Of a stretch of 64,000 bases of DNA, positions 26,133-35,416 are shown piece after piece. Every line of letters starts with the position of its first letter. The stretch's first letter is position 1. This stretch comes from JADJPG01 sp964491875. Its GTDB lineage: Bacteria; Verrucomicrobiota; Verrucomicrobiia; Limisphaerales; JADJPG01. Both the position numbers and the translations under genes were made by a program. The stretch is taken from the NCBI GenBank assembly GCA_964491875.1, contig CAZBIC010000016.1, forward strand, positions 1 to 64,000, written 5' to 3'. The notes below the pieces were generated by a model. That model saw nothing but the letters and a program-made list of their open reading frames with translations. It did no database searches and was not told the origin of the DNA.

Positions 26133-26244
26133 GTCCCACTGCCTAATCACAACAATCACCAACAGAATCAAGCCTTTCGGCAAGCGCGTTTTTTATAGCC
26201 CAATGGACGGGGAGATGCAAGAAGATGACTTTAGATGAACCGTT

Positions 26245-26265
26245 TTGGGCAAATCTTGGGCAAAT
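26245..26265. repeat. Tandem 10-bp repeat near the tRNA gene
   Basis: TTGGGCAAAT occurs at 26245-26254 and again at 26256-26265, an 11-bp period. Pairs of short repeats like this can be arm-type binding sites of tyrosine recombinases at island borders, but no integrase gene is visible. Confidence 0.5.
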
Positions 26266-26325
26266 GTTCTGGACCTCAAAAAGACCCGTTCCAGATGTGT
26301 CGTGCCGATGTGCTATCTTCGCTCA

Positions 26326-26673
26326 ATGCTAGAGCAGTCTCCAACGATCCTCGTTGACGATCCGTGGTACATATCGCCGTCTGAACTCGCTGCCGCCGTT
26401 CCTTACCCTCCATCCATACGTTTCCGCAGTATCACCGCTGCAATCACGGAGGCTGGTTTCCGAGCGGGACGAATACAGCAGCACGATTTCTTTGACATGT
26501 GGAGCGCCACATTCCACGCGCCACAGAGCCTAAGCGGGGCCACCAAGCAGGTGAGGAAGGTCTTGCTGAAAAAGTTTCGCTGGGCCGCGTTGCCCATCAC
26601 AACCGACATGTTCATCGTGAGCGTGGAGGGCCGGAGAGGTGTAGTTGCGTTTGCCCTGCCACCACAGGTGTAG
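26326..26673 (+). CDS. Hypothetical protein
   Basis: 115 residues from ATG 26326 (ATG 26308 and an upstream start at 26245 are possible). The text LVDDPWYISPSELAAAVPYPPS and FDMWSATFHAPQSLSGATKQVRKVLLKKFRW has ordinary protein composition, with helices and no signal peptide or membrane segment. I recognise no family. It is the first gene on the accessory side of the tRNA-Thr and is followed 8 bp later by another small unknown gene on the same strand. Confidence 0.45.
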   Translation: MLEQSPTILVDDPWYISPSELAAAVPYPPSIRFRSITAAITEAGFRAGRIQQHDFFDMWSATFHAPQSLSGATKQVRKVLLKKFRWAALPITTDMFIVSVEGRRGVVAFALPPQV

Positions 26674-26681
26674 TTATCCCG

Positions 26682-27065
26682 ATGTATGACCACAACTTTT
26701 CAGCCGACGATTTGATTCCGCCACCGGATGACGACATCGAACCTGAGCAGTTGGTTGCTGATTGGGTTGCCATGCGCGACCGCGAACGGGAGCAAGCTAA
26801 CGAGCTTGAATTGCGCCTCCGAGACGCGGGATTCGCTGAGGCGACCATTTCCGAGCAACCCGGAGGACTGTGGCGGTTCGACCTAGTATTTCGAGGGCGG
26901 GACGACGACGGAAGCGCGGCGTTTGGCTTCCTCGAAAGCCTGCTCGCAGAATCGGGCTTGGTGAGCATCGAGGAAAGTCTGGAGATGCAAATCGAACGCG
27001 GCCTGGCTATTGCGTCGTTCCTCTGCTCATCAACGGGCGCGGTATTTTCCGAAGCAAGCCGGTAG
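26682..27065 (+). CDS. Hypothetical acidic protein
   Basis: 127 residues from ATG 26682. The N-terminus is acidic and proline-rich (DDLIPPPDDDIEPEQLVADW), followed by a charged helix (RDREREQANELELRLRDAG) and a short C-terminal region (SIEESLEMQIERGLAIASFL). No known domain is visible. It is adjacent to the preceding unknown gene and convergent with the NACHT-type gene, 138 bp away. Its charge would suit a small regulator or antitoxin-like partner, but nothing in the sequence proves that. Confidence 0.45.
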   Translation: MYDHNFSADDLIPPPDDDIEPEQLVADWVAMRDREREQANELELRLRDAGFAEATISEQPGGLWRFDLVFRGRDDDGSAAFGFLESLLAESGLVSIEESLEMQIERGLAIASFLCSSTGAVFSEASR

Positions 27066-27203
27066 TGCCCCGGCTTCCTATATGGGAATTGAGAGGTGTG
27101 CCTCACCCAACACCTTCGTCACATGAGATGTCCGTGCTCACTGGGCGCGGCTATCGACGGGCAATGCAATACTGGCGTAACCGGACATACGTCCCGGCTT
27201 TCT

Positions 27204-30200
27204 TCAGCCTGGGAAACGGCAGTCGAGGCAGAATCCTTTGACCACTTCGGATTTTCCGACGCCATCATACGGCGCGGCCAGGGCATCGACTTCCTTGCAG
27301 GCATCCTCGTAGGTTGCGGCGTTCAGAGACGACTTCGGCGTGTTGGTCGGCGCATCCCACCGGTCACAATCGAACCAGCCGACCAGATAAATGCCATGCG
27401 TCCAACCGTTCTGAACTAGATAGCCGGCGACAAGCTGGGTTTCGATGGCAGTGCGCACCTCCTTGTGCCAGCAGCCTTTGACCTCAATGATAATGGTTAC
27501 TGCTGTGAGCGCCTGCGCATTTGCACCTTTCACGAGGGCCGTCACCACGATGTCCGTTTTCTGGCCGCGTCGCGGTTGGACTTCCCGCCCGATGACGACC
27601 CCGGTTTTGGTTCCGATGTCCGAATCAATCCACGCTGCCACCCGGTCAGACAGGTCTTCCTCATCCTTGGGGCGAAAGTTTCTCCTTTGATTGCCTGAAC
27701 CATCGTAGTTCCAGAGAACCGCAGCATCCGGCAGTTCACTCCTCACCAGCTTTTCCTGATACCGACGCAGCGATTCCATCACGACTTCAAGCAGGTCATC
27801 CGCATCCTCAACTACCCGTGCGGCAGGATTCTTCAACAGGCTGCCAATGATTTCAGGCGCAGGTGGTTGCCACGCCTTGCGTCGCTTCAAGCGCAGGGCT
27901 TCGTAATAGCGCCGCCGAAGCCAGATGCGCTGCGACGGAAGGGCCGACGACAATTGCATCAACTGATGACATGCTTCCGCCGTTCCACGCGCGGTTAGCA
28001 CGCCAATGAATTCACCTTTGAAGTTCACCACCATCCTCCGGGGGCTGACCTCGCCTGCCTGGTGTGGAGGGTCTTCTTCTGGCGGAAAAACCGCATTCAG
28101 CAGTTGATACAGTTCAGAAAGTTGTTGTTCTGAAGCGACGGGGAGCAAGGTTTTCTTGGCCTGATAGTCCATGCCGTAGGCAATCCTGCCCATGACATGT
28201 TCAGCGAGTGCGCGCTCCTTTTGTAGCAATGGCCATACAATGTCCCAAGTTTGCGTTACCAGTTGTCCAAGCGCGACGCACGACACGCCCTTCGTGCGCT
28301 CCAGTTTGGCAGTGTCGTGTTCAATGCCCGGAGGCAGGAGAGTTTTTGCGCACTCAACAGCGGCGGACGAGTCAACTTCGGCCAGGAAAGACAACGTGGA
28401 TTCGATGCTGCTGAGTTTCAGAGTGTCCGACTGAATCAAATCCACCAGAGTCTTTGACAGCCGTTCATCCCAGCACAGTTCATAAGCCCGCAAGGCGAGT
28501 ATCTGGCCGTGACGTTCGTCGTCATCCCGGACTTCGCGGAGCAGTCCTTTGATGCAGCGGTCAGGAGAAAGCCCGTAAGCCAGAGCCACCATTCTCTGAT
28601 GTTCCTCCTCGCCATTGTTGAAGCGGCCCGTGATCGCGTCGATCCATTTCGTGCCCACAGCGGTTCGGAGTTCGGCGTCCGTGTCAATTTCGTCGCTCAA
28701 CAAGGCAATGGCCAGATAGCCAGGGTCGGAGAAATTTGTCCGCTTACCGAGGGCAGCGTAGCCGTCATCGTGCTCAATCAGGAAACATCGTGCCGCATGG
28801 CGGATTTGACTTCGCCGGTTTTCATCTGCCGCCTTCCATCCATCAAACGTGGTGATGTCATATCGGTCTCCGCTGCCGAAAGAACCGTTTTCCTTGAGTC
28901 GAAGGTCATCGCAGAGGTTCATCCAACAGGCCGACTTACCTTGATCGATCCGAACCAAATCTTCCTGGATGAGTGATTCCGGGTCGGGCAACTCCTTCCT
29001 GAGCCGCTGCATCTGCGCACGTCGCCGTTCTTCTCGAAGCCAGTCCGCCTTGAGCTTTCGTGCTTCCGGCTCGTCCAGGTCGTAAGCGCGCAGCCACGCA
29101 AAGCGTGATTTCAATTCTGGCACCGATTCGATTCGGGCCAGCAACTCGTCCCAACAGGCCGCAGCCGCCTCCGGGTGGGCCAGCAAACGAATGGTCTCCG
29201 CCCAGACATCGCGGCGATCCACGGCGGCGACACCGATTTGCGTCAATGCCCACGGCAAATCTGCCGCGACAAGGAGCTTGCTGGCGCTCCAGACCAGACG
29301 CCGGGTGTCCCCGATGGTTGTCTTGGGGGAGTTGAGAATCGCCGCCACGTAACTCAGGCGCACGTTGCTGTTGTCCTGTAACAACCTTTTGAACTCGGCG
29401 TCATCACCCTCGCCAAAATCCAGATGATGCTGTGACTTTTGCCGCCATACTTCGACCGCCAGTTCGGCAGTGTCTGGGTCGTCAAGCTGCTGCATCGCTT
29501 CCGTCATCGTCTTGTCCGCAAGCTTGTCGAAGTAGCTCAGCGAATCGAAGCAATCCTCCCATTCCACAAGTTTGGAGAGCAGCCCCTTGAGGTCGCCCGT
29601 TCTGATATGCTTGGGCAGGTGGTATCGGAGCAGGCTGTGATATGCGCCGAAGAAATGGTCGTCCTTTGGCGGCGTGATGTACGGAAGAGCCTCGGTGACG
29701 GACCAGACAATCGGCACCAGCACCTGCAACGCACAGCCCTTGATGGTATCATCGTCGTCCGGCCCAATTTCGCCTTTGGCCAGCGGTATCAACTCGTGTG
29801 CCCGGTTGGTGGGAGTCAATTCTTCTAGGCTGTGCGCCAGAAAGTGCCGTAAAGCACCGTCACGATCCGTGCGGAGCAAGTTCAGAAAATCAGTCATCAA
29901 CTCGGACAGCTTACAGTCGCCAGCAATCTCAATGGCCATGTGTCGCGTCACGTAGTTGAGCGTGGGATCATTGATGTAACGCCAAAGCTGATTGGCCAAA
30001 CCGGGATGGTTCAATCCACTGTAGAACTTCCGCATGTCACCCCCATCAAACGCATCCTCCCGTCTAGCGCGTTCCAGCAGCGCAGTGACCAACTGCTCCT
30101 TGTGTTGCGCCTGAATGCGGCTCACATCGCTGCGCAGCAGCACTTCGGGTTCACGGGCCATGACGAACTCCAGAAAGTCATCCCTCATCGCCGCCAGCCA

Positions 30201-31391
30201 AGATGCGGTTTCGGATAATTGCGGCACCACATGCTCGATCTGTCCGTCGCGTTGGCACAAAGCACTCGTGACTTGAATCAAGGGCAGACCCCGCAGTCCC
30301 TGCGCAGCCAGGCATTCTGCAAAAGTCTGATGGGCGAAGCCAAACCTTTCCGGTCCACGCGCTGAAAACAAGGCGGTGGAAAGGGCTGCATAAACCAAAT
30401 GCTTCTCGGATGGCGCGTCGATGATTTGTTCGACCAATAGATCAGTGGGTTCGGCGGCATCTTTGTCGCCCACGTAAACGGCAGACTTGCCGCACACCAT
30501 GATCAACACCGCCATTCGCGTGGCCATCTGGTGAACCTGGGCGGACGGAAACGGGTTGGGCGCGGGCTGTTGATAATGGAGCGCGGCAAGGCGATTGGAA
30601 TCATGCTCCTCGCACAACCGTTTACATCCTGAATCATAGAGGTCAAAATGCGTCCCCGGAAAAGTTCCCCGCAAGCTGAATTCCCGGAGCAGAAACATCA
30701 GTGTGGTTGGACGTGATGCCAAGCCGGCGACGTTTTGGGTGTACACTTCCGACATGAACTTGTCGGCATCCAGATTCCATGTTTGTGACGCCAGCCGGGC
30801 GTCCTGATGGCGCAGAGGACAGAGTTCAAACACGGCGTTGTCATCCGGCACGTTCCATAGTCCGAGGAGTTGCTTTCCCGCCGCCAACGACCACTCCGCT
30901 GTCCGGCAAACCAGAATCACTTGCAGACGCTGGAGCGGCAGGTCACGCAACTCTGCGGTGAGGTAAGGAATGAAGTTCGGAACGCGGATCAACCCTTCGT
31001 CAATGCCGTCAACGACCAGCGTGAGTTTAGAGTCGGATTTCAACCAGGTCTTCCACTTGGCCGTCTCGAAAGTCTTTCGGTGGAAAACCTGCTCCGTGGG
31101 TATGTCGCGAAAGTTGATCCAGAGAGGGTTCTGATCAGCGCCGGGACGGGAGGTGATTTCCTGCCGCGCCAACTCGATGGCCTTGGATTTCCCCATGCCC
31201 GGTTCCCCGCACAGGACGAGACAAGGCTTGTCGAGCAATTGCTCCAGACTCAACACATTCGGATTCAAAATCCTCCCGAAGTCGTGTTCCGGGTCGGACA
31301 GAAAGTCCCGGCCGGAATCGCCGCAGTTGATGGCCTGTCCCATCGGACACCAGAAACGCTTCCACGGAATGATTGGTGATGTCTTCGGCAT
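27204..31391 (-). CDS. NACHT-type NTPase with C-terminal PD-(D/E)XK nuclease-like domain
   Basis: About 1395 residues from ATG 31391 (the frame runs on to an ATG at 31475, but those extra residues look unlike the rest). Walker A LCGEPGMGKSKA is at about 62-69 and the NACHT-style Walker B LTLVVDGIDEG at about 123-133. A long alpha-helical region of roughly 900 residues follows, as in STAND sensors. Near the C-terminus, KTDIVVTALVKG and TIIIEVKGCWHKEV (Glu about 1303) give a D ... E-x-K arrangement of restriction-type nucleases. Family knowledge: STAND/NACHT proteins sense phage proteins and trigger an effector. Here the likely effector is the nuclease at the C-terminus, whereas in Avs proteins it is N-terminal. 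It stands alone between accessory genes; the target is unknown. Confidence 0.78.
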   Translation of the reverse strand: MPKTSPIIPWKRFWCPMGQAINCGDSGRDFLSDPEHDFGRILNPNVLSLEQLLDKPCLVLCGEPGMGKSKAIELARQEITSRPGADQNPLWINFRDIPTEQVFHRKTFETAKWKTWLKSDSKLTLVVDGIDEGLIRVPNFIPYLTAELRDLPLQRLQVILVCRTAEWSLAAGKQLLGLWNVPDDNAVFELCPLRHQDARLASQTWNLDADKFMSEVYTQNVAGLASRPTTLMFLLREFSLRGTFPGTHFDLYDSGCKRLCEEHDSNRLAALHYQQPAPNPFPSAQVHQMATRMAVLIMVCGKSAVYVGDKDAAEPTDLLVEQIIDAPSEKHLVYAALSTALFSARGPERFGFAHQTFAECLAAQGLRGLPLIQVTSALCQRDGQIEHVVPQLSETASWLAAMRDDFLEFVMAREPEVLLRSDVSRIQAQHKEQLVTALLERARREDAFDGGDMRKFYSGLNHPGLANQLWRYINDPTLNYVTRHMAIEIAGDCKLSELMTDFLNLLRTDRDGALRHFLAHSLEELTPTNRAHELIPLAKGEIGPDDDDTIKGCALQVLVPIVWSVTEALPYITPPKDDHFFGAYHSLLRYHLPKHIRTGDLKGLLSKLVEWEDCFDSLSYFDKLADKTMTEAMQQLDDPDTAELAVEVWRQKSQHHLDFGEGDDAEFKRLLQDNSNVRLSYVAAILNSPKTTIGDTRRLVWSASKLLVAADLPWALTQIGVAAVDRRDVWAETIRLLAHPEAAAACWDELLARIESVPELKSRFAWLRAYDLDEPEARKLKADWLREERRRAQMQRLRKELPDPESLIQEDLVRIDQGKSACWMNLCDDLRLKENGSFGSGDRYDITTFDGWKAADENRRSQIRHAARCFLIEHDDGYAALGKRTNFSDPGYLAIALLSDEIDTDAELRTAVGTKWIDAITGRFNNGEEEHQRMVALAYGLSPDRCIKGLLREVRDDDERHGQILALRAYELCWDERLSKTLVDLIQSDTLKLSSIESTLSFLAEVDSSAAVECAKTLLPPGIEHDTAKLERTKGVSCVALGQLVTQTWDIVWPLLQKERALAEHVMGRIAYGMDYQAKKTLLPVASEQQLSELYQLLNAVFPPEEDPPHQAGEVSPRRMVVNFKGEFIGVLTARGTAEACHQLMQLSSALPSQRIWLRRRYYEALRLKRRKAWQPPAPEIIGSLLKNPAARVVEDADDLLEVVMESLRRYQEKLVRSELPDAAVLWNYDGSGNQRRNFRPKDEEDLSDRVAAWIDSDIGTKTGVVIGREVQPRRGQKTDIVVTALVKGANAQALTAVTIIIEVKGCWHKEVRTAIETQLVAGYLVQNGWTHGIYLVGWFDCDRWDAPTNTPKSSLNAATYEDACKEVDALAAPYDGVGKSEVVKGFCLDCRFPG

Positions 31392-31941
31392 CTTCGCACA
31401 TCTCGAATACCAGACCGCGCGTCTCGCAACAAGGAGGCGGTTGAGTTTTCGAGTTGGCAACTGGGCCTTTGCCATCGAACCCTAGTTTCGTTCCGACTCT
31501 GCCGCTGGATCATAAAAAGCAGAGACGGCATTACATCACCGCCGTCCGTGCTCACATCATGGGGAGGCGCGGTGAACGGGTGATGGAGTTTCTGAAAGTG
31601 ACTCATCAAGGAATTCCTGACTACCAATGACGCATGGTTCTGATCGGCCTGCTGGCATTCTCGACTTGATTTCAACAGCGTTATTCGTCGAGTCCCTCCG
31701 ATGATCTGTGGCGTAATTATTCCCGTCCGCAGAGCTGGTTTGGCGTGTTGAGAGGAGGTGCTTTGTTGCCAGTGCGCTGTGCTTGTGGTTTGAGAAGCTG
31801 TTGAGTTGAATCGTGAAACGCCAATCCCGGCAATGCGTGGGCAACACTTCGGCTACTCACCAATGGATTGAGCTATTGACGCTCGACACGCCGCCTGATT
31901 CCATCCGCAGCATAACGCCAAGCTGCATGGAGCATCGCCGA
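31392..31941. other. Gap with no recognisable gene
   Basis: About 550 bp between the divergent NACHT gene and the dockerin-like operon. Open frames here are short and read like random translation. The region should contain promoters for both flanking genes, but I see no clear consensus box. Confidence 0.5.
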
Positions 31942-33249
31942 ATGAGTTGGAGTAAGGTGAAGCAGCGTAAAGGATTCGTCTTTATTGCCGGGGCTTTGCT
32001 TTGTCTGGCCTTCACGTTCCCTCTGGCGGCGCAAACCGATCCTCGCCTTGGCGATCTTAACCGCGACGGGACTCTGACCACCCTCGATTACTCATGGCTC
32101 CTGAACCACATCAATTACACCAACGGTATCAGACCCGTGGGAACGACCGGCCTGTTGACCAATTCTCTTCTCCCATTTGCCGATGTGACCGGTGATGGCG
32201 TGCTCGATGCAAATGATCTTCACACTCTCGTCGATGGCATCCTTGGTAAGCCGTTCGCCCCGCTCCCTCGTCCCGTCGCGTTCTTCCCCACGCACGAGAG
32301 CTTCACTGACCAGATCGATTCCATTGCCGTGCGCTTCAATCAGTCATTGCTCGCTGCCAGCCTCACGAGCAGCAATCTGATTCTCCGCTACTCCGGTTCA
32401 AACGCCGTTCTCGAAGCCGACAACGCCGCCAGTTCCGACGACACTTACATCACCTTCGGCACCCTTCAATACTACGGCACCAGCAACGCCATCGTCAGGA
32501 TCTTCGGCACCAATTTGCCGCCCGGAGCGTATCGCGCCACCATCCGGCCACCGATTACCAACGCGACGGCGAACGCCTCGATGAACCGTCCATACTCCTG
32601 GGAATTCAAGACCCTCGGCGATCTGGATACCGATGGCGACGGCATCCCCGACCGCATCGAGAAGTTTCTCACGGGCTACAATACCAACAATCCGATCTCC
32701 TTCGCCGACGGCATTCGCGATGGCGACCGGGATTACGACAACGACGACCTGAGCAACTCCAATGAAGTCTTCCGCGCCACCAGCATCACGAACGGGGACA
32801 CTGACGGCGATGGCTGGGCGGATGGTGTGGAAGTGGCGGACACGAGCGCGATCACTCCGCTTGGAAAAGACCCGCGCAATCCTCTATCCCATCCCGATTG
32901 GAGCATCGTCGCCGCGCCGTCCGTGGACGTGCTGCGCCCCGGAACTGATGAAGCACCCAGCCTCGGCAACAGCCTGATTGTTGCCCGGCCATTGATAGAG
33001 ATCTTGCGTCCAGGCCAGGACGAGGCGCTGTCCGCCGCCAACATCGGCATCGTGATCGCAAAACCACCGATTGAAATCCTCCGTCCCGATGTGGATGAAA
33101 CACAGGGACTTGCCGTGGGCAGCATTCTTGCACGGCCGCCGGTAGAAGTGCGTCTGCCGTCCACCAATGAACTTTCTGCCACCGGCACTATTGTTGCCGT
33201 GCCGCCCATCCACGTGACGAACGGGCCACCCACCACGTTTAGCCCTTGA
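31942..33249 (+). CDS. Secreted dockerin-like protein with C-terminal repeat array
   Basis: About 435 residues from ATG 31942 (GGAG 9 bases upstream). After a signal peptide (GFVFIAGALLCLAFTFPLAAQ) come two calcium-loop motifs like those of type I dockerins: LGDLNRDGTLTTLDYSWLL and FADVTGDGVLDANDLHTLV. Next is a beta-rich Ig-like region (FFPTHESFTDQIDSIAVRF ...), then acidic calcium-binding type repeats (DLDTDGDGIPDRIEKF; DRDYDNDDLSN; DTDGDGWADGVEVAD) as in thrombospondin type 3. The last ~105 residues are a five-fold repeat (about 26 residues each). A cohesin-like gene lies two genes downstream, suggesting surface assembly by cohesin-dockerin pairing. Confidence 0.75.
   Translation: MSWSKVKQRKGFVFIAGALLCLAFTFPLAAQTDPRLGDLNRDGTLTTLDYSWLLNHINYTNGIRPVGTTGLLTNSLLPFADVTGDGVLDANDLHTLVDGILGKPFAPLPRPVAFFPTHESFTDQIDSIAVRFNQSLLAASLTSSNLILRYSGSNAVLEADNAASSDDTYITFGTLQYYGTSNAIVRIFGTNLPPGAYRATIRPPITNATANASMNRPYSWEFKTLGDLDTDGDGIPDRIEKFLTGYNTNNPISFADGIRDGDRDYDNDDLSNSNEVFRATSITNGDTDGDGWADGVEVADTSAITPLGKDPRNPLSHPDWSIVAAPSVDVLRPGTDEAPSLGNSLIVARPLIEILRPGQDEALSAANIGIVIAKPPIEILRPDVDETQGLAVGSILARPPVEVRLPSTNELSATGTIVAVPPIHVTNGPPTTFSP
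32908..33216 (+). repeat. Five-fold repeat encoding VARPPIEILRPxxDE units
   Basis: The units read VAAPSVDVLRPGTDEA, VARPLIEILRPGQDEA, IAKPPIEILRPDVDET, LARPPVEVRLPSTNEL and a final partial VAVPPIHV, spaced about 26 codons apart. They are at the 3' end of the dockerin-like gene, so the protein ends in a regular, probably extended, tail. Confidence 0.75.
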
Positions 33250-33287
33250 AACATTTTCCCCCCCAGAACCAACAGCAGAGTACAACT

Positions 33288-34442
33288 ATGAAAACTCTTC
33301 GATTCGACACTCTCGTTTTGCTACTTGTCGCCTTGGGAATTATTCAGACTACATCCGCCCAGACTTTCGACTCTGGCAGTGATGGACACATGGGTAATCT
33401 CGACATCCCGGCAAACACAGTTACCAACATTGTGATGCCAGCCGACGGCATTTTCCATTACCGCTCTATCACCATCAACAGCGGTGCGGTTGTAACTTTC
33501 CGGCGGAACCCAATTAACACACCTGTGTACCTGCTTGCCCAAAGCAATGTGGTAATCAACGGGATCATAGATGTATCTGGGACGCCGCCGAGCGGCATCA
33601 ATCCAGGAGTGGGTGGCCCAGGCGGATTTGATGGAGGTTACGGAGGAATCAGCCAGAAGATTCAAGGGGCTGGCAAAGGGCCAGGAGGCGGCAGGGGCAA
33701 CAATGTTTCTGCGAATTTTTCGTATGGCAATGCCCTCTGCTCACCACTCGTGGGCGGTTCAGGAGGCTCCGGCAGCATAACTGATGACGGAGCCCCTGGC
33801 CTTGGCGGTGGCGGTGGCGGTGGGGCTATCCTCGTGGCATCCAGCATTGGAATCAACTTAGGAAACAATGGTGCCATAAAATCGCTGGGAAGCCTCACGA
33901 GCGCGGACGCGGGGAGTGGGTGTGGTGGCGCCATCCGGCTCGTCGCCCCATCTATTACAGGCAACGGCACTGTTAGCGTGTCAGGGCAGTACGCAGTTTA
34001 CTACGGCACGTCGCAAGGTGGTCGCATACGAATCGATTCATTTGAACGAGTGCCGGGAGCCAGCTTGTCTTATGGCACTGTCAACGCCGTAAGTTTCACA
34101 CGCGGTTCGCAAATGTTCACATTCCCGACCAATAGCGGCGTGTTGGAAATAACGCGCATAGAAGCGGCTGGAGTAGTTACGAACGTCTCCTCTACCGCTC
34201 CTGCTATCATCGGGCTGCCAGCAGGACAGAATGTATCGAATGCGGTTGTCCGCGTAGTAGCGATTGGATCTTTCTACGATGCCACAAATGTTCCCATCAG
34301 CGTAGTGGTGACACCTGACAACGGATCAGCAGCCGCCTTCAATAGCAGTATCACGCTCTTTGGGGGCCGAGGATCAAATGATGTGACCGTCACCATCCCT
34401 TCCGGCACCGTCAGTGCCATCCACGCCTGGACGCGGCAGTAA
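33288..34442 (+). CDS. Secreted glycine-rich protein
   Basis: 384 residues from ATG 33288. A signal peptide (TLVLLLVALGIIQTTSA) is followed by a beta-helix-like region (LDIPANTVTNIVMPADGIFHY ... VYLLAQSNVVINGIIDVSG) and a long glycine-rich stretch (residues about 105-215) with GGGGGGGA and GGSGGSGS. The pattern, with NG-rich turns, is like the outer regions of secreted beta-helix or autotransporter-like proteins. No catalytic motif is seen. It is 38 bp downstream of the dockerin-like gene and 19 bp upstream of the cohesin-like gene, so all three are probably one operon for a surface structure. Confidence 0.68.
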   Translation: MKTLRFDTLVLLLVALGIIQTTSAQTFDSGSDGHMGNLDIPANTVTNIVMPADGIFHYRSITINSGAVVTFRRNPINTPVYLLAQSNVVINGIIDVSGTPPSGINPGVGGPGGFDGGYGGISQKIQGAGKGPGGGRGNNVSANFSYGNALCSPLVGGSGGSGSITDDGAPGLGGGGGGGAILVASSIGINLGNNGAIKSLGSLTSADAGSGCGGAIRLVAPSITGNGTVSVSGQYAVYYGTSQGGRIRIDSFERVPGASLSYGTVNAVSFTRGSQMFTFPTNSGVLEITRIEAAGVVTNVSSTAPAIIGLPAGQNVSNAVVRVVAIGSFYDATNVPISVVVTPDNGSAAAFNSSITLFGGRGSNDVTVTIPSGTVSAIHAWTRQ

Positions 34443-34461
34443 TCGCAATATTCCCGTAGTC

Positions 34462-35166
34462 ATGCGCTCCTTGCATTCATCGCGCCCACGTGCCAGTTCA
34501 TTGGCCTCGTGCCTCTCGTGGGTGTTGAGTTGTGGTCTGCTTGGTGGAATCGCCCGCGCCCAGCCAGTGGTCGGCATCACGGATGGCGTCGGTTATCCCG
34601 GCAAAGTAGCTGCGATTTATTCCTACCAGTCCAGCACCTCGAACGTCATGGCGGTGCAGTTCGACGTGCAATATGACACCGCCCGGTTGCGGTTGCTGGA
34701 AGTGAAACCCACCTCTCATTCCTCTGGCATCGCAGTGAAATCCGCCCGGCAGGCCGGTGGTGCGGAGAGAATCGTCCTGTATTCCCTGCGTGATCCAATG
34801 CGGGTGCCGGGCCGGATCGCTTTCGCCCGGCTGTCGTTTGAGGTTCTGCCAGAAGTGCGGACAGATTCCGGGCCGGTCACTCCATTCGGAATCATCTCGG
34901 CGCAGACGGACGCCACCCCGGCTCCTGATGTGACGGCGAACGCCGGGGTGATTTACATCCAGCCGGTTTATCGCCGCACCAACGGCGTGGTGGACTTCTT
35001 CCTGTCATCACAGACTAACTCCACTTACGACATCGAGGCGACGACGAATTTTGTCCAATGGGTGACGATCACGAACCTAACTGCAACGAACGCTTTCATG
35101 GATCTGGTGGATGGTGATGCGACGAATTATCCCCATCGCTTCTATCGTAGCATGACAGTGCCGTAG
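34462..35166 (+). CDS. Secreted cohesin-like domain protein
   Basis: 234 residues from ATG 34462. The signal peptide is LASCLSWVLSCGLLGGIARA. Residues about 35-160 (VGITDGVGYPGKVAAIYSYQSS ... VMAVQFDVQYDTARLRLLEVK ... GRIAFARLSFEVLP) have the strand pattern of cohesin domains (jelly-roll with x-F-D-V-Q-Y-D). The C-terminus (FFLSSQTNSTYDIEATTNFVQWV) is a verrucomicrobial adhesion or sorting-type beta module. With a dockerin-like protein two genes upstream, a self-contained cohesin-dockerin assembly is plausible. The cohesin assignment is by pattern only. Confidence 0.6.
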   Translation: MRSLHSSRPRASSLASCLSWVLSCGLLGGIARAQPVVGITDGVGYPGKVAAIYSYQSSTSNVMAVQFDVQYDTARLRLLEVKPTSHSSGIAVKSARQAGGAERIVLYSLRDPMRVPGRIAFARLSFEVLPEVRTDSGPVTPFGIISAQTDATPAPDVTANAGVIYIQPVYRRTNGVVDFFLSSQTNSTYDIEATTNFVQWVTITNLTATNAFMDLVDGDATNYPHRFYRSMTVP

Positions 35167-35416
35167 GGTGAGAGCATCTCTTGATTTCCATCGGCTCTCG
35201 GCTGTCGCCGTAGATCAACCTACACACAAGCGCCGGGTGCAGTCGGGAGGGTTGTCGATGCTGAAACCGCCGTGCCAATCCGAGGCGCACGTATTATGAG
35301 ACCGTTCATCGCCAGAGGAATCGGCATCCCTGCCGAGGGACTCCCAGCGACAACAGTCTCGTCAGACGAGAGTGGGCGCTTCAATCTCGCACCAGCCACC
35401 CATACACAGATCGCCT

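Noticed and set aside
25936..26139. Minus-strand open frame reading SSAVEQRFCKPSVVGSIPTAG
   Set aside because: This is the well-known translation of a tRNA gene; the tRNA-Thr cloverleaf explains it.
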